A stretch of DNA of 64,000 nt from the NCBI GenBank assembly GCA_964344255.1, contig CAYFMQ010000001.1, forward strand, positions 434,001 through 498,000, given 5' to 3'. The notes under the pieces were generated by a model. It saw only the letters and a list, made by a program, of their open reading frames with translations. It searched no databases and was not told the DNA's origin. Positions 32,730 to 42,203 of this stretch are shown one piece after another (the first letter of the stretch is position 1; each line of letters opens with the position of its first letter). The position numbers were made by a program, and so were the translations under genes. Source of the DNA: JAJFIE01 sp964344255. GTDB lineage: Bacteria > Pseudomonadota > Alphaproteobacteria > Rhodospirillales > Casp-alpha2.

Positions 32730-33203
32730 ATGTCCCGGGCAACCGGTTTTAATAGCCCCCTGTTACTAGGGTTTGACCATCTGGAAAGGATGCTGGACCG
32801 CGTTTCCAAGACGTCCGCGGAAGGTTATCCCCCTTACAACATCGAACAGACAGGCGAATACAAGCTACGCATCACCTTGGCCGTAGCCGGATTTTCCATG
32901 GATGACCTGCAGGTCACGGTCGAGGACAATCAATTGGTGATACGCGGACGGAACAGTGAGAACGAAACGGACCGGGTGTTCCTCTACCGTGGAATCGCCG
33001 CACGCCAGTTCCAGCGCAGTTTCCTGTTGGCGGACGGCATTGAAATCGAGGGCGCATCCCTCGATAACGGGCTGTTGCACGTCGACCTGCAGCAGCACAT
33101 ACCGGAGCCCGAGGTGCGCACCATTCCGATCACCAAATCCGAAACCGCCAAGGCGGCCGTCGGCAATCAGAAGACCATCGACGTCAAGCCCGACGCCGAA
33201 TAA
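32730..33203 (+). CDS. Small heat-shock protein, Hsp20/IbpA type
   Basis: 157-residue ATP-independent chaperone that holds unfolding proteins in the cytosol. The alpha-crystallin domain runs from about PPYNIEQTGEYKLRITLAVA to the IPEPEVRTIPI tail; GFSMDDLQVTVEDNQLVIRG and the FLLADGIEIEGASLDNGLL stretch (shown up to 20 residues) match the class A bacterial IbpA group, and IPI is the conserved C-terminal I-x-I motif. Ribosome site AAGGAGG is 9 bases before ATG and lies in a probable RNA thermometer. A DUF1150 gene follows, as in many alphaproteobacteria. Confidence 0.94.
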   Translation: MSRATGFNSPLLLGFDHLERMLDRVSKTSAEGYPPYNIEQTGEYKLRITLAVAGFSMDDLQVTVEDNQLVIRGRNSENETDRVFLYRGIAARQFQRSFLLADGIEIEGASLDNGLLHVDLQQHIPEPEVRTIPITKSETAKAAVGNQKTIDVKPDAE

Positions 33204-33271
33204 CCACCCAGCCCGGTGTGCCCGCCAGGGGCGCCGGTTGAACCAGAAGAACGCTTCTAAAGGAGGTTCAA

Positions 33272-33535
33272 ATGACGCACGATAATGACACCCACACCAT
33301 GATCAAGCCTATCCATGCGGCCCGCCTGTCGGCGCAGGATTTCGCCATGTGGGGATCCGAACACATCGCCTATGTCAGGCCGGTGGAACTGCGGGATGAA
33401 AATGGACGGTTAACGGGCCACATGGCCTATGGCATTCACGCAGCGGACGGCAACCCGATCGGTATAGCTGAAACTCGTGACCTTGCCATGGCAACAGTTA
33501 TCCGTGAGGGTCTGGAAGCCGTCAGCGTCCATTAA
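33272..33535 (+). CDS. DUF1150 family small protein
   Basis: 87 residues. The core LSAQDFAMWGSEHIAYVRPV, GHMAYGIHAADGNPIG and RDLAMATVIREGLEAVSVH matches the alphaproteobacterial DUF1150 family, whose genes often follow small heat-shock protein genes. Function is unknown; co-regulation with heat shock is inferred from position. A strong ribosome site AAAGGAGG precedes the ATG, 68 bases after hsp20. It ends 17 bases before the converging ptsN gene. Confidence 0.85.
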   Translation: MTHDNDTHTMIKPIHAARLSAQDFAMWGSEHIAYVRPVELRDENGRLTGHMAYGIHAADGNPIGIAETRDLAMATVIREGLEAVSVH

Positions 33536-33552
33536 ATCCGTAGGGATAAAGT

Positions 33553-34017
33553 TTAAGCGGCGCGATTTTCCGTCGATTCTGTCAACAAGGCGAAGAGCGC
33601 GTCCGCACTGTCCGTACCACGCAGTTTCTCACACGTATCCTTGTCACGTAACAGCCGGGACACCCTGGCCAAGGCTTTCAGGTGATCGGCACCCGCTGAT
33701 TCCGGCGCCAGCAACAGAAAAACCAGATCTACCGGCTGGTCGTCGATTGCCTGGAAATCAACCGGCTCATCAAGTCGGGCAAACACGCCATAAAGGCGTT
33801 CCAACGACGGCAGCTTGCCGTGCGGTATGGCGATGCCATTACCGACCCCGGTCGTACCAAGGCGCTCACGCTCCATCAAAACGTCAAATATCGCCCGTTC
33901 ATGCTGGCCCGTGATTGCGGATGCTTTATCAGCGAGATCCTGAAGCGCCTGTTTCTTGCTGCTGGCCTTCAGGCTGGCTACGACACTTTCCGGGGCTATG
34001 AGATCGATGATCTCCAT
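33553..34017 (-). CDS. ptsN: PTS IIA-like nitrogen regulatory protein
   Basis: 154-residue EIIA-Ntr. The phosphorylatable His is in VGNGIAIPHGKLPSL (about residue 66), and the fold is completed by VFLLLAPESAGADHLKALA and the final DSADALFALL helix. It receives phosphate from NPr and modulates potassium transport, nitrogen and cell-envelope responses. Ribosome site AAGGAG. It follows hpf and rpoN on the same strand, the standard rpoN-hpf-ptsN order. Confidence 0.95.
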   Translation of the reverse strand: MEIIDLIAPESVVASLKASSKKQALQDLADKASAITGQHERAIFDVLMERERLGTTGVGNGIAIPHGKLPSLERLYGVFARLDEPVDFQAIDDQPVDLVFLLLAPESAGADHLKALARVSRLLRDKDTCEKLRGTDSADALFALLTESTENRAA

Positions 34018-34080
34018 GACTACTCCTTGTGATTATCCTGAGGCGCGTGATGCACAATGAGTAGCATCTGCGCCGGCGGT

Positions 34081-34653
34081 TCAACCCGCCTGTTCCGGAT
34101 CAATCCATCCGATATTTCCATCTTCACGCCGGTAGACCACATTCAACCGACCATTGCTCGTGTTACGGAACATCTGTATCGGAGCATGGGCCAGGTCCAT
34201 CCGCATTACGGCTTCACCGACGCTAAGCGTTGCAATTTCCGTGTTCATCTCTGCAATAATGGCAGGGTCACCTTCTTCCGGCAGTTCCTCGACTTCATTT
34301 TCAGACTGCAGAACATACTGCTGTGCAGCGAGGAAACCCTCATCAGGCTTGACCTTGTGGTGGTTCTTCAGGCGGCGCTTGTAGCGGCGAAGCTGTTTGG
34401 TAATTCTGTCGAGTGCGCCGTCGAAGGCGCCATAGGCATCCTCTCCGGAAGCTCCAGCCTGAACCATCATGGCGCGCACGGGATGAACGGTGATCTCAAC
34501 ATGGAAACCGTGCGTGGTCTCCCTCGAAATCGTCACGCTGGCATCCAACGCCTTATCGAAATATTTGCCGACACTCGTCTGCAATTGCTCATTGATATGG
34601 CTGCGCAAGGCATCGCCAACATCAACGTTATGTCCCTTAACGGATACTTCCAT
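34081..34653 (-). CDS. hpf: Ribosome hibernation promoting factor, long form
   Basis: 190 residues. The N-terminal domain begins MEVSVKGHNVDVGDALRSHI and contains EDAYGAFDGALDRITKQLRR, the beta-alpha-beta-beta-beta-alpha fold that binds the 30S decoding centre. The C-terminal part GEAVMRMDLAHAPIQMFRN ... VVYRREDGNIGWIDPE is the dimerisation domain found only in long HPF, which pairs 70S ribosomes into 100S particles. It sits 242 bases after rpoN with no other gene in the gap, so it may have its own promoter. Confidence 0.94.
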   Translation of the reverse strand: MEVSVKGHNVDVGDALRSHINEQLQTSVGKYFDKALDASVTISRETTHGFHVEITVHPVRAMMVQAGASGEDAYGAFDGALDRITKQLRRYKRRLKNHHKVKPDEGFLAAQQYVLQSENEVEELPEEGDPAIIAEMNTEIATLSVGEAVMRMDLAHAPIQMFRNTSNGRLNVVYRREDGNIGWIDPEQAG

Positions 34654-34895
34654 GGGTAAAACCGTACCGCAAATTATGAAATGAATAATGTGAACCCGGT
34701 TTCAGGATCGCTAAATCCGATAACCATCTAAATTTTCCTACGCCAGTTTAACAGGCACTCAATCGATTATTGCCACTGAACCACTGGATGCGGAGGCCCG
34801 GAAATTAGTTTCACGATCCGGTTAAGTCAATAGCATGGTTTCCATTATTTTTCAGATCAATACCGATCAACGTTTTGTCACTTGGAGCAAGTTTA

Positions 34896-36461
34896 TCATT
34901 TTGGCGCCGATTTTTCTCGCCGCCGTTGAACTGAAGACCCTAAACCTAACGATTCCCGGTACTTAGCTACGGTCCTTCGGGCGACGTCCATGCCTTCGCC
35001 TTTCAGGATCGCGGCAATTTTATCATCAGAAAGAATCTTTTTCGGATCTTCCGCATCAATCATTTCCTTGATTTTATAGCGAACCGATTCGGCTGAAATG
35101 GCGTCGCCACCCGTGGAACTGGCAATAGAGGAGGTGAAAAAATACTTTAACTCGAATATGCCGCGCGGTGTTGAAATGTACTTGTTCGAGGTGACGCGGC
35201 TGACGGTGCTCTCATGCATATCAATGACATCTGCAATATCACGAAGAACGAGCGGCTTCAGGAACTGCACCCCTTTTCTGAAAAAAGCATCCTGTTGACG
35301 GACGATCTCGCTGGCTACCTTTAAGATGGTGGTGGCGCGCTGGTGCAGGGCTTTTACCAGCCAGTTCGCCGTCTGGTATTGCTCATTGATGTATTCCTTG
35401 TCCGACTTCTCCAGCGGGCCTTTGCTGACTTCCGAAAAATAGTGGTTATTAACCAGCACCCTGGGCAGGTTTTCATTGTTAAGCTCCAGGAACCACCCTC
35501 CACGTGGCTGGGCGCGCATGAAGACATCCGGCGTAACGGCCTGTATCAGGTCATGTTCATATTCAAGGCCGGGTTTGGGATTCAGGTCACGCAATTCCTG
35601 GACCATCTCCGTTATGTCTTCCATATCCACGCCACAGATCTTGCATAAGGCCGTGAATTCCCTTTTAGCGACCAACTCAAGATTATCCACCAGCGCCGCC
35701 ATGGCGGGATCGTAACGGTCCCTGTCGCGTAACTGCAGGGACAGACATTCACTCAGGTTGCGGGCAAAAATACCGGGCGGGTCAAAATCCTGAATTCGGG
35801 CAAGGGTCTCCTCGACGCGTTCGATAGGGCAGCCAAGCGTTTCAGCAATTTCCGACAGATCGCCGATGATATATCCCGCCTCATCGAGCATGCCGATAAG
35901 GTGCTGGCCGATCATGCGGTCAACGGGGTCGAAAATCTCCATATGCAGCTGGTCGATCAGATGTTCTCGCATTGTGGGGTTTTCGGAAACCGTTTCCTCA
36001 ATGCCGGGCAGGTCGCCGTCGAACCCTTGCGAAGAACCGCCACCCATCCCCGACATCCCTGTGTAGTTCATGTCGTTCAGGGCAGGCTGAGGCGCTTCGC
36101 TATCAGATGTGTTGTTGTAGATATTGTCATAATCGACATCGAGACCGGCTTCATCGGGTATTTCAACATCACCAGGCCTTGAATCAAAATCGATGTCGTT
36201 CAGGTTTTCCGGTTCTACCGTACCTAACTCATCGCCCGAGTTTTCCGTCTCCACCGGCCGGTCGTTTTCATCCGCCCCGCCAGTCGCCGTATCGCTTGAC
36301 GCATCGTCACGTTCAAGCATGGGGTTTTTTTCCAGTTCCGCCTCAAGGTATCCAGCCAGTTCAAGATTGGACATCTGCAGCAGCTTGATGGCTTGCTGCA
36401 ACTGGGGCGTCATGACCAGTGACTGGGATTGCCTTTGATCAAGTCTGGGCGTCAGCACCAT
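34896..36461 (-). CDS. rpoN: RNA polymerase sigma-54 factor
   Basis: 521 residues. Region I is Gln- and Leu-rich (RLDQRQSQSLVMTPQLQQAI, then KLLQMSNLELAGYLEAELE) and contacts activators; region II is an acidic linker (about 55-135); the core-binding domain follows; the DNA-binding C-terminus has the HTH DVIDMHESTVSRVTSNKYIS and the RpoN box ARRTVAKYRESLG. All regions are intact. The gene lies between lptB and hpf. No bacterial enhancer-binding protein is encoded in the window, so its local targets are unknown. Confidence 0.97.
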   Translation of the reverse strand: MVLTPRLDQRQSQSLVMTPQLQQAIKLLQMSNLELAGYLEAELEKNPMLERDDASSDTATGGADENDRPVETENSGDELGTVEPENLNDIDFDSRPGDVEIPDEAGLDVDYDNIYNNTSDSEAPQPALNDMNYTGMSGMGGGSSQGFDGDLPGIEETVSENPTMREHLIDQLHMEIFDPVDRMIGQHLIGMLDEAGYIIGDLSEIAETLGCPIERVEETLARIQDFDPPGIFARNLSECLSLQLRDRDRYDPAMAALVDNLELVAKREFTALCKICGVDMEDITEMVQELRDLNPKPGLEYEHDLIQAVTPDVFMRAQPRGGWFLELNNENLPRVLVNNHYFSEVSKGPLEKSDKEYINEQYQTANWLVKALHQRATTILKVASEIVRQQDAFFRKGVQFLKPLVLRDIADVIDMHESTVSRVTSNKYISTPRGIFELKYFFTSSIASSTGGDAISAESVRYKIKEMIDAEDPKKILSDDKIAAILKGEGMDVARRTVAKYRESLGLGSSVQRRREKSAPK

Positions 36462-36540
36462 GGCGGTTCATCCATCACAATTCAGTGACAGGGTGACGAG
36501 TGAATGCGACTCTGGACATCCATAAGGATGAAAATCCGGC

Positions 36541-37341
36541 CTAGATATTAAATCGATCACCAAGGTACACCCGCCTGACATCTTCGTTTCCGACGATATC
36601 CTTGGGGGCGCCTTCCATCAGCGTCATACCGTCATGGATGATGTAGGCGCGATCGATAACATCCAGGGTTTCACGGACATTATGGTCCGTTATCAGAACA
36701 CCGATCCCCCGGTCTTTAAGATGACTGACGAGATCTCGGATATCTCCGACAGCAATGGGATCAATTCCCGCGAACGGTTCATCGAGCAGAACGAAATGCG
36801 GATTTGACGCCAGGGCGCGTGCAATTTCCACCCGCCGCCGCTCACCACCTGAGAGAGCCAGAGACGGTGTCCGGCGTAGATGCGTGATGGAGAATTCCGC
36901 CAGAAGGGCATCCAGCAGGGCTTCGCGGCGTTCATACTTCGGTTCGGAAACTTCCAGAACGGCGCGAATATTGTTCTCAACCGTCAGGCCGCGGAAGATC
37001 GACGCTTCCTGTGGCAGATATCCGATACCCAGCCTCGCCCGTCTGTACATGGGCAGGCCGCTTATATCCTGACCGTCCATGACGATGGTCCCGTGATCGG
37101 GCTGGATCAGCCCGGTTATCATGTAGAAACAGGTCGTCTTGCCGGCGCCGTTAGGCCCCAGCAACCCCACGACCTCGCCACGCTGTACGGAAAGAGAAAC
37201 GCCACGAACAACAGGGCGTTTCTTGAAGCGTTTCCCGAGATTGTCGGCGAAAAGTCCGGGGCGTGTGGTGGAGGTCACCAGTTGAGGGGCAGACTCCTGC
37301 CCCTGTTCCACCGTATGTATATGATCCTGCTGCTCGTTCAT
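36541..37341 (-). CDS. lptB: LPS export ABC transporter ATP-binding protein
   Basis: 266 residues; drives extraction of lipopolysaccharide from the inner membrane with LptF/LptG. Walker A GLLGPNGAGKTTCFYMITG, signature LALSGGERRRVEIARAL, Walker B FVLLDEPFAGIDP, and switch His in LITDHNVRETL. There is an N-terminal extension of about 30 residues before the ATPase domain (LFADNLGKRFKKRP), common in alphaproteobacterial LptB. It follows lptA by 55 bases. Confidence 0.96.
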   Translation of the reverse strand: MNEQQDHIHTVEQGQESAPQLVTSTTRPGLFADNLGKRFKKRPVVRGVSLSVQRGEVVGLLGPNGAGKTTCFYMITGLIQPDHGTIVMDGQDISGLPMYRRARLGIGYLPQEASIFRGLTVENNIRAVLEVSEPKYERREALLDALLAEFSITHLRRTPSLALSGGERRRVEIARALASNPHFVLLDEPFAGIDPIAVGDIRDLVSHLKDRGIGVLITDHNVRETLDVIDRAYIIHDGMTLMEGAPKDIVGNEDVRRVYLGDRFNI

Positions 37342-37396
37342 GCTTATTCTTTTCTACGCATCTGCGTCGGAATGCAAGCCTTGCGTCGGATTTTCA

Positions 37397-38248
37397 TCAT
37401 TCGGAGGTGCTTTTTTCCGGTATAAGGGTGCCTTGAACCCGCTCACCGGTCTGGCTCTCACAGGCAAACATCTTGCTGGTCCCCGTGTTCAGATTGACCT
37501 CCGCCTTGCAGCCGGTGAGGATATTCTGACCTCGCGTTATTTTGACATTGCCCGTCAGGGTCGTCACTCCGGAAGCAACCTGGTAAACGCCACGGTCTGA
37601 TGTGGCGGTTTCCTGGGTTGTCACAATGGTGACGTTATCATAAGCATCAACACGATGGATATCCGTCGAGCCCTGGTCATTGCGCCTGAAATTGGCGACC
37701 AGCACCTCGGCCATCAGTGTCTTGTCTCCTCTTACGGCGACGGCGTTACCACGGGCCACGGCTATCTGTTTGGTTTCCCAATATTCGATCTGGTCCCTGG
37801 CGGTAATCGTGTCCTCGCCAGCGACAAACCGGACATCCCCACCACGGAGCACGAGGACGCCATTGATGACGTCATAAATAGCAAGATCGCCATATGCCGT
37901 TTCCGTCGGCGATTTGATTTCAACCGAGCCTTCCGCATCCAGGCGCCAGATTTCCGTATTACCGCCATTGTCCCGGTAATAGGCCCTTAGAATATCCGAA
38001 TCGACGATAACCTCGCCGCGAACCGCCCTGGCGTTGCCCCGGGCGACAAAGATGTTTTCGCCTTGCAGCCATTCGATGCCGTTATCGGCGAAAATCTCGA
38101 TAGGTCCACCATCTTCACCGCCACTGGCGATGTTCAGGCTCTGGGCAATAGACGGGCTGCATTGCAGAAACAGAGCCGCGACCAGAAGGATCGCCAAACC
38201 CATTCGCGTTCCGGGTATCTTCATAAGGCTCACTCGGCACTCTTTCAT
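37397..38248 (-). CDS. lptA: LPS transport periplasmic protein LptA (OstA domain)
   Basis: 283 residues. An N-terminal signal peptide is seen (GLAILLVAALFLQCSPSIAQ, ending near residue 36), followed by repeated beta-strands of the OstA/LptA jellyroll, such as NIFVARGNARAVRGEVIVDS and KQIAVARGNAVAVRGDKTLM. It bridges LPS across the periplasm. The start at 38248 overlaps the lptC stop in a TGATG arrangement; an internal ATG at 38224 is a possible alternative that still keeps the signal peptide. Longer than E. coli LptA (185 aa), as usual in this class. Confidence 0.92.
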   Translation of the reverse strand: MKECRVSLMKIPGTRMGLAILLVAALFLQCSPSIAQSLNIASGGEDGGPIEIFADNGIEWLQGENIFVARGNARAVRGEVIVDSDILRAYYRDNGGNTEIWRLDAEGSVEIKSPTETAYGDLAIYDVINGVLVLRGGDVRFVAGEDTITARDQIEYWETKQIAVARGNAVAVRGDKTLMAEVLVANFRRNDQGSTDIHRVDAYDNVTIVTTQETATSDRGVYQVASGVTTLTGNVKITRGQNILTGCKAEVNLNTGTSKMFACESQTGERVQGTLIPEKSTSE

Positions 38249-38973
38249 CAGTTACCCCCCAGGGAATCAGGATACAGGCTCAACTTCGCCTTGCCTGTAA
38301 AATAGATGACCTTATCCCTGTTATTCATTTTGAACCCTTCAGATTCCAGATCACCAACAGGCCCCTGCCCTATTACCCTTGTAACACTTTCCGCTGTCCG
38401 GGCGTTAAGATCAATCCGCACGGCATCCGTTATCATTTCGTATCCCTGGTCATGGAATATGTTCACGTTTCCGGACAGGTCCAGCAAGCCTTCTTCGCGG
38501 CCGTAAACGCCCGTTTCAGCCGTAATCAGTAACCAGGTTCCGTCCCCGAGCGTAACATCAGCCTTTGGCATTTCCAGTTCAACCCTGTCCGTATCCAGCA
38601 CCAGGTTTTTCGCCAAGTCCGCGGTTATGGCAAATGGTTGTTGATCGGAATCAACGCCCGTATAGCGGGGATTGACCATCGTCGGATCCTCGGCCCCGTC
38701 AACGGTGCCGGTTGTAAAACCGATCGTGAGCTGAATGCTTTCTTTCTGGATATAGGGCCAGGCGATGACGATCACCACCAGCACCAGGGCGACAACAGGC
38801 AGGATAAATTTCAGAAAACGAACAAACCTGCTGTAAAGGGGATGCAAACGCCGGGCCTGGCCGATACGGGACAGTCCTTCAATGCGCATTGAGCGTTTAT
38901 CTTCTCCAAACCCTCCGGCAGAGGGTTGAATACCCGGGGTATTACCAGTTCCGAGTTGTTCCGGCGTATCCAA
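38248..38973 (-). CDS. lptC: LPS export protein LptC
   Basis: 241 residues. One N-terminal membrane helix (FLKFILPVVALVLVVIVIAW, about 54-73) after a cytoplasmic tail of about 50 residues, then a periplasmic beta-jellyroll (NPRYTGVDSDQQPFAITADL, EGLLDLSGNVNIFHDQGYEM). It accepts LPS from the LptBFG complex and hands it to LptA. It shares one base with the lptA start, so the two are co-translated. The long N-terminal tail is usual for alphaproteobacteria. Confidence 0.9.
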   Translation of the reverse strand: MDTPEQLGTGNTPGIQPSAGGFGEDKRSMRIEGLSRIGQARRLHPLYSRFVRFLKFILPVVALVLVVIVIAWPYIQKESIQLTIGFTTGTVDGAEDPTMVNPRYTGVDSDQQPFAITADLAKNLVLDTDRVELEMPKADVTLGDGTWLLITAETGVYGREEGLLDLSGNVNIFHDQGYEMITDAVRIDLNARTAESVTRVIGQGPVGDLESEGFKMNNRDKVIYFTGKAKLSLYPDSLGGN

Positions 38974-39026
38974 TATGTCCTCAATTTCCCATCTGTAAGT
39001 TGATTACCGACATGACGGAACCTGGA

Positions 39027-40022
39027 TCAGGCGATCCCGGCCCTCAGGCAATCATGGATATGAAGAATGCCAACCGGTCTGTCATTTTCAACGGCAAACA
39101 ACGTGGTTATGGAATTTTCATTCATGATACGCAACGCTTCGGTCGCCAGTGTCGCCTTGGAGACGGTTTTCGGTCCTTGCGTCATGACGTCGCGAGCCTT
39201 TGCGTCAAGATTGGGCTTATCGAAAGCGCGCCTGAGATCGCCATCGGTAAAGATACCCAGCAACTTGTCGTCATCGTCAACGACACAGGCGCATCCGAAG
39301 CTTTTTTCCGTCATGATGACAATCATTTCCTGCAGGCTGGCTTCCGACCTGACCAGCGGCAGGGACTCGCCTGCGTGCATCAGGTCTCCGACCTGGAGCA
39401 ATTGCTTGCCAAGCTTCCCACCGGGGTGGAACACATGAAAGTCGTCAGGTGAGAAACCTTTTCGTTCCAGCAACGCGACGGCAAGAGAATCGCCCAGGCC
39501 AAGCATCATTGTCGTCGATGTCGTCGGCGCCAGGCCCATGGGACAGGCTTCATCGACATCCGGGTAGACCAGGGCGACGCTCGCCGCCTTGGCCAGAGTG
39601 CTGTTGTTTCTTCCCGTCAGGGCAATGATGGGAATTGAAAACCGCGTCGCGTAGTCGACGAGGTCCGCCAGTTCGGATGTTTCGCCTGAATTCGACAGGG
39701 CGAAAATGGCGTCCTCACTGGTGATCATGCCAAGGTCGCCGTGGCTGGCCTCGGCCGGATGGACAAAGATAGCCGGCGTTCCCGTCGACGCCATGCTGGC
39801 GGCGATTTTGTTGGCGATATGGCCGCTTTTCCCCATACCGGTCACCACAACGCGCCCGGTCACGGCCGAAAGGATATCAAGGGCCTTGACGAACTCATCA
39901 CCCAGGCTTTGAGCCAGGGCCAACAGGGCTGACGCCTCATTGCCAAGGACGCGCCTGGCGGAATCGATATCCTGATTTCCCGTGCGCTGATCGGTATCGG
40001 GCATTTTCTCTGCTGAGCTCAT
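39027..40022 (-). CDS. kdsD: Arabinose-5-phosphate isomerase (KdsD/KpsF)
   Basis: Makes D-arabinose-5-phosphate for KDO synthesis. 331 residues from ATG 40022; an open frame continues 23 codons upstream but the family starts here. The SIS domain has VTGMGKSGHIANKIAASMAS, HPAEASHGDLGMI and ALSNSGETSELAD, and two CBS repeats follow (LPLVRSEASLQEMIVIMTE; AKATLATEALRIMNENSIT in part). The gene leads into lptC, lptA and lptB, the usual LPS biogenesis order. Confidence 0.95.
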   Translation of the reverse strand: MSSAEKMPDTDQRTGNQDIDSARRVLGNEASALLALAQSLGDEFVKALDILSAVTGRVVVTGMGKSGHIANKIAASMASTGTPAIFVHPAEASHGDLGMITSEDAIFALSNSGETSELADLVDYATRFSIPIIALTGRNNSTLAKAASVALVYPDVDEACPMGLAPTTSTTMMLGLGDSLAVALLERKGFSPDDFHVFHPGGKLGKQLLQVGDLMHAGESLPLVRSEASLQEMIVIMTEKSFGCACVVDDDDKLLGIFTDGDLRRAFDKPNLDAKARDVMTQGPKTVSKATLATEALRIMNENSITTLFAVENDRPVGILHIHDCLRAGIA

Positions 40023-40177
40023 TATTTTCCGGATCCTGAACTTCTTCGGTAAAAGATGAATTTCACCGTAACGGATTGAATCAAATGGCAAACCACGTCG
40101 CCCGATGATCCATGTAAGTATGCGATTCTCAGGGCGTCAGGTCAACGCAGGCGCATCATCGTTCGATCATTGCCGAC

Positions 40178-40810
40178 CTAATGATGAAATATGTCTTCCT
40201 CACCCCATCCCGCCAGGTCCAGCTCCGCCCGAACCGGCAAAAAGGCGAAACAGGCCAAGGCCAGTTCGCGCCGGTTTTCACGTGTCAGGCGCTCTTCCAT
40301 CTTGTCACGGAGTTCATGCAGATAGAGAACATCCCTGGCGGCATATTCCTGCTGGGCTGGCGTCAATTCGCCGGTCGCCCAGTCGGAAGACTGTTGTTCC
40401 TTGGACAATTCAATGCCCAGCATTTCACGGCACAGGTCCTTCAGGCCGTGACGATCCGTATAGGTACGCACCAGCTTGGAGGCGATCTTGGTACAGTAAA
40501 CCGGCGTGCACATGACACCGAGATAACGGCGCATGATTGCAACATCAAAACGGGCATAATGGAAAATCTTGGTAACGGCCGGGTCGGCTATCAGGCGCTT
40601 GAGATTGGGCGCGTCGTAAACCGGTTCGGGGAAGTGGACCAGATGGGCCGATCCGTCACCGGAGGACAACTGAACAACACAAAGACGGTCCCGATGCGGG
40701 TTCAATCCCTGGGTTTCCGTATCAACGGCAACAGCATCTCCAAAGGTAACGTCATCCGGCAGATCGCCGATATGATAGTGGATGCTTCCGCTGTCAGATT
40801 TTTTGCTCAT
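40178..40810 (-). CDS. Ribonuclease D-like 3'-5' exonuclease, short form
   Basis: 210 residues containing only the DEDDy exonuclease domain: motif I VAVDTETQGLNP, motif II FHYARFDVAIMRRYL, motif III YAARDVLYLHEL. The C-terminal HRDC domains of E. coli RNase D are absent, as is normal for this alphaproteobacterial group. Likely acts in tRNA or other RNA 3'-end trimming. It lies directly downstream of tRNA-Leu on the same strand and upstream of kdsD. Confidence 0.9.
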   Translation of the reverse strand: MSKKSDSGSIHYHIGDLPDDVTFGDAVAVDTETQGLNPHRDRLCVVQLSSGDGSAHLVHFPEPVYDAPNLKRLIADPAVTKIFHYARFDVAIMRRYLGVMCTPVYCTKIASKLVRTYTDRHGLKDLCREMLGIELSKEQQSSDWATGELTPAQQEYAARDVLYLHELRDKMEERLTRENRRELALACFAFLPVRAELDLAGWGEEDIFHH

Positions 40811-40879
40811 TAGGATTTTTCCCGGCTGACGTTAGTATTCCTGTGTGTAAGTGGTAACAGAATCCAGCCAGAAAGGAAA

Positions 40880-40967
<88 letters not shown>

Positions 40968-41168
40968 TTAAGCTTTAGAACGGTCCGCCATCGGCGGCGG
41001 AGTAGCAGATACTTCGGGTTCCGGGCGTTGTCAACCGCCAAGGTTGACGCCTATGCCCGCGCATTGTAATCCGGTGGCTGCGCAAGGCTTGAAAACGTGC
41101 TAATTGTAGGTTCTTGTAGCCATGAAGTTCATGGTCAGGAATTTTCATACTGAGAACGGAGTAACCCT

Positions 41169-42173
41169 ATGACCCGGCCCATTATCACGGTATTTGGCGG
41201 TTCCGGATTTCTGGGACGGCATCTCGTCAAACGGCTTGCTTCCTTAGGCTACAATGTCCGCGCCGCGGTTCGCGACGTGGAAGCGGCGAGTTTCCTGAAG
41301 CCCATGGGCGATGCGGGACAGGTTGTCCCCTGGCCGGCCGACGTCAAGGACCTTGCCTCCGTCAGGCAGGCCGTCGACGGCGCTGCTTGCGTCGTCAATG
41401 CGATTGGTATCCTGTCCGAGTGGGGAAAGCAGACATTCGGCAATGTCCATGTTGCAGGCGCTGCCAACATCGCGCAGGCCGCCAGTGACGCAGGTGTTGA
41501 ACGCCTTGTTCACATTTCGGCGCTCGGGGCTGATGCCCAGTCCCATTCCGATTACGCCCGGACGAAGGCCGAAGGCGAGACCGCTGTCAAAAGCGCCTTC
41601 CCCGGCGCAACCATCATGCGCCCCAGCGTCGTTTTCGGACCGGAAGACGGTTTTTTCAACCTGTTTGCTGGCCTGTGCCGTCTGACGCCGGCGCTGCCGG
41701 TCATCGGCGCACCCGTCATACCCGATATCCGCCTTGGCGGCGAATACGGTCTGGAGATCAATCTCTACGGCAATGGCGGGCCGAAATTCCAGCCCGTCTA
41801 TGTGGGCGATGTCGCCGACGCCATTGTGGCGGCGCTGGCGAACGATGACGCCACATCCAAAACCTACGAGCTCGTGGGACCGACGGTCTACAGCTTTAAG
41901 CAGGTCATGGAACTGATCCTGTCCGCCACCAACCGCAAGCGATTGCTGATGCCGGTCTGCTATACGGTGGCCGAACTTATCGGTCTCTTCGCTGGGCTCA
42001 TGCCAAAGCCCCTGTTGACCCGTGACCAGGTTGAATTATTGAAAACCGACAACATCGCTTCGGGCGAGCTGCCCGGATTGTCGGATCTCGGTGTTCAGGC
42101 CCATACGGCGGAAGCCATCGTACCGACATATCTGCACCGGTTCCGCACGCCAAGCCATCGGCACGCGACCTGA
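41169..42173 (+). CDS. NDUFA9-like atypical SDR (complex I-associated NAD(P)-binding protein)
   Basis: 334 residues. The N-terminal Rossmann motif ITVFGGSGFLGRHLVKRLA fits the atypical SDR5a group (NDUFA9-like). Other pieces are VVNAIGILSEWGKQTF, HISALGADAQSHSDYARTKA with Tyr-x3-Lys, and MRPSVVFGPEDGFFNLF. In mitochondria and some alphaproteobacteria such proteins bind to respiratory complex I; quinone biosynthesis or other reductase roles are also possible. Ribosome site GGAG. Single gene between tRNA-Leu and the converging marR-like gene. Confidence 0.85.
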   Translation: MTRPIITVFGGSGFLGRHLVKRLASLGYNVRAAVRDVEAASFLKPMGDAGQVVPWPADVKDLASVRQAVDGAACVVNAIGILSEWGKQTFGNVHVAGAANIAQAASDAGVERLVHISALGADAQSHSDYARTKAEGETAVKSAFPGATIMRPSVVFGPEDGFFNLFAGLCRLTPALPVIGAPVIPDIRLGGEYGLEINLYGNGGPKFQPVYVGDVADAIVAALANDDATSKTYELVGPTVYSFKQVMELILSATNRKRLLMPVCYTVAELIGLFAGLMPKPLLTRDQVELLKTDNIASGELPGLSDLGVQAHTAEAIVPTYLHRFRTPSHRHAT

Positions 42174-42203
42174 TTTGATTGAATGAGAATTCTGCCCTGC
42201 GGC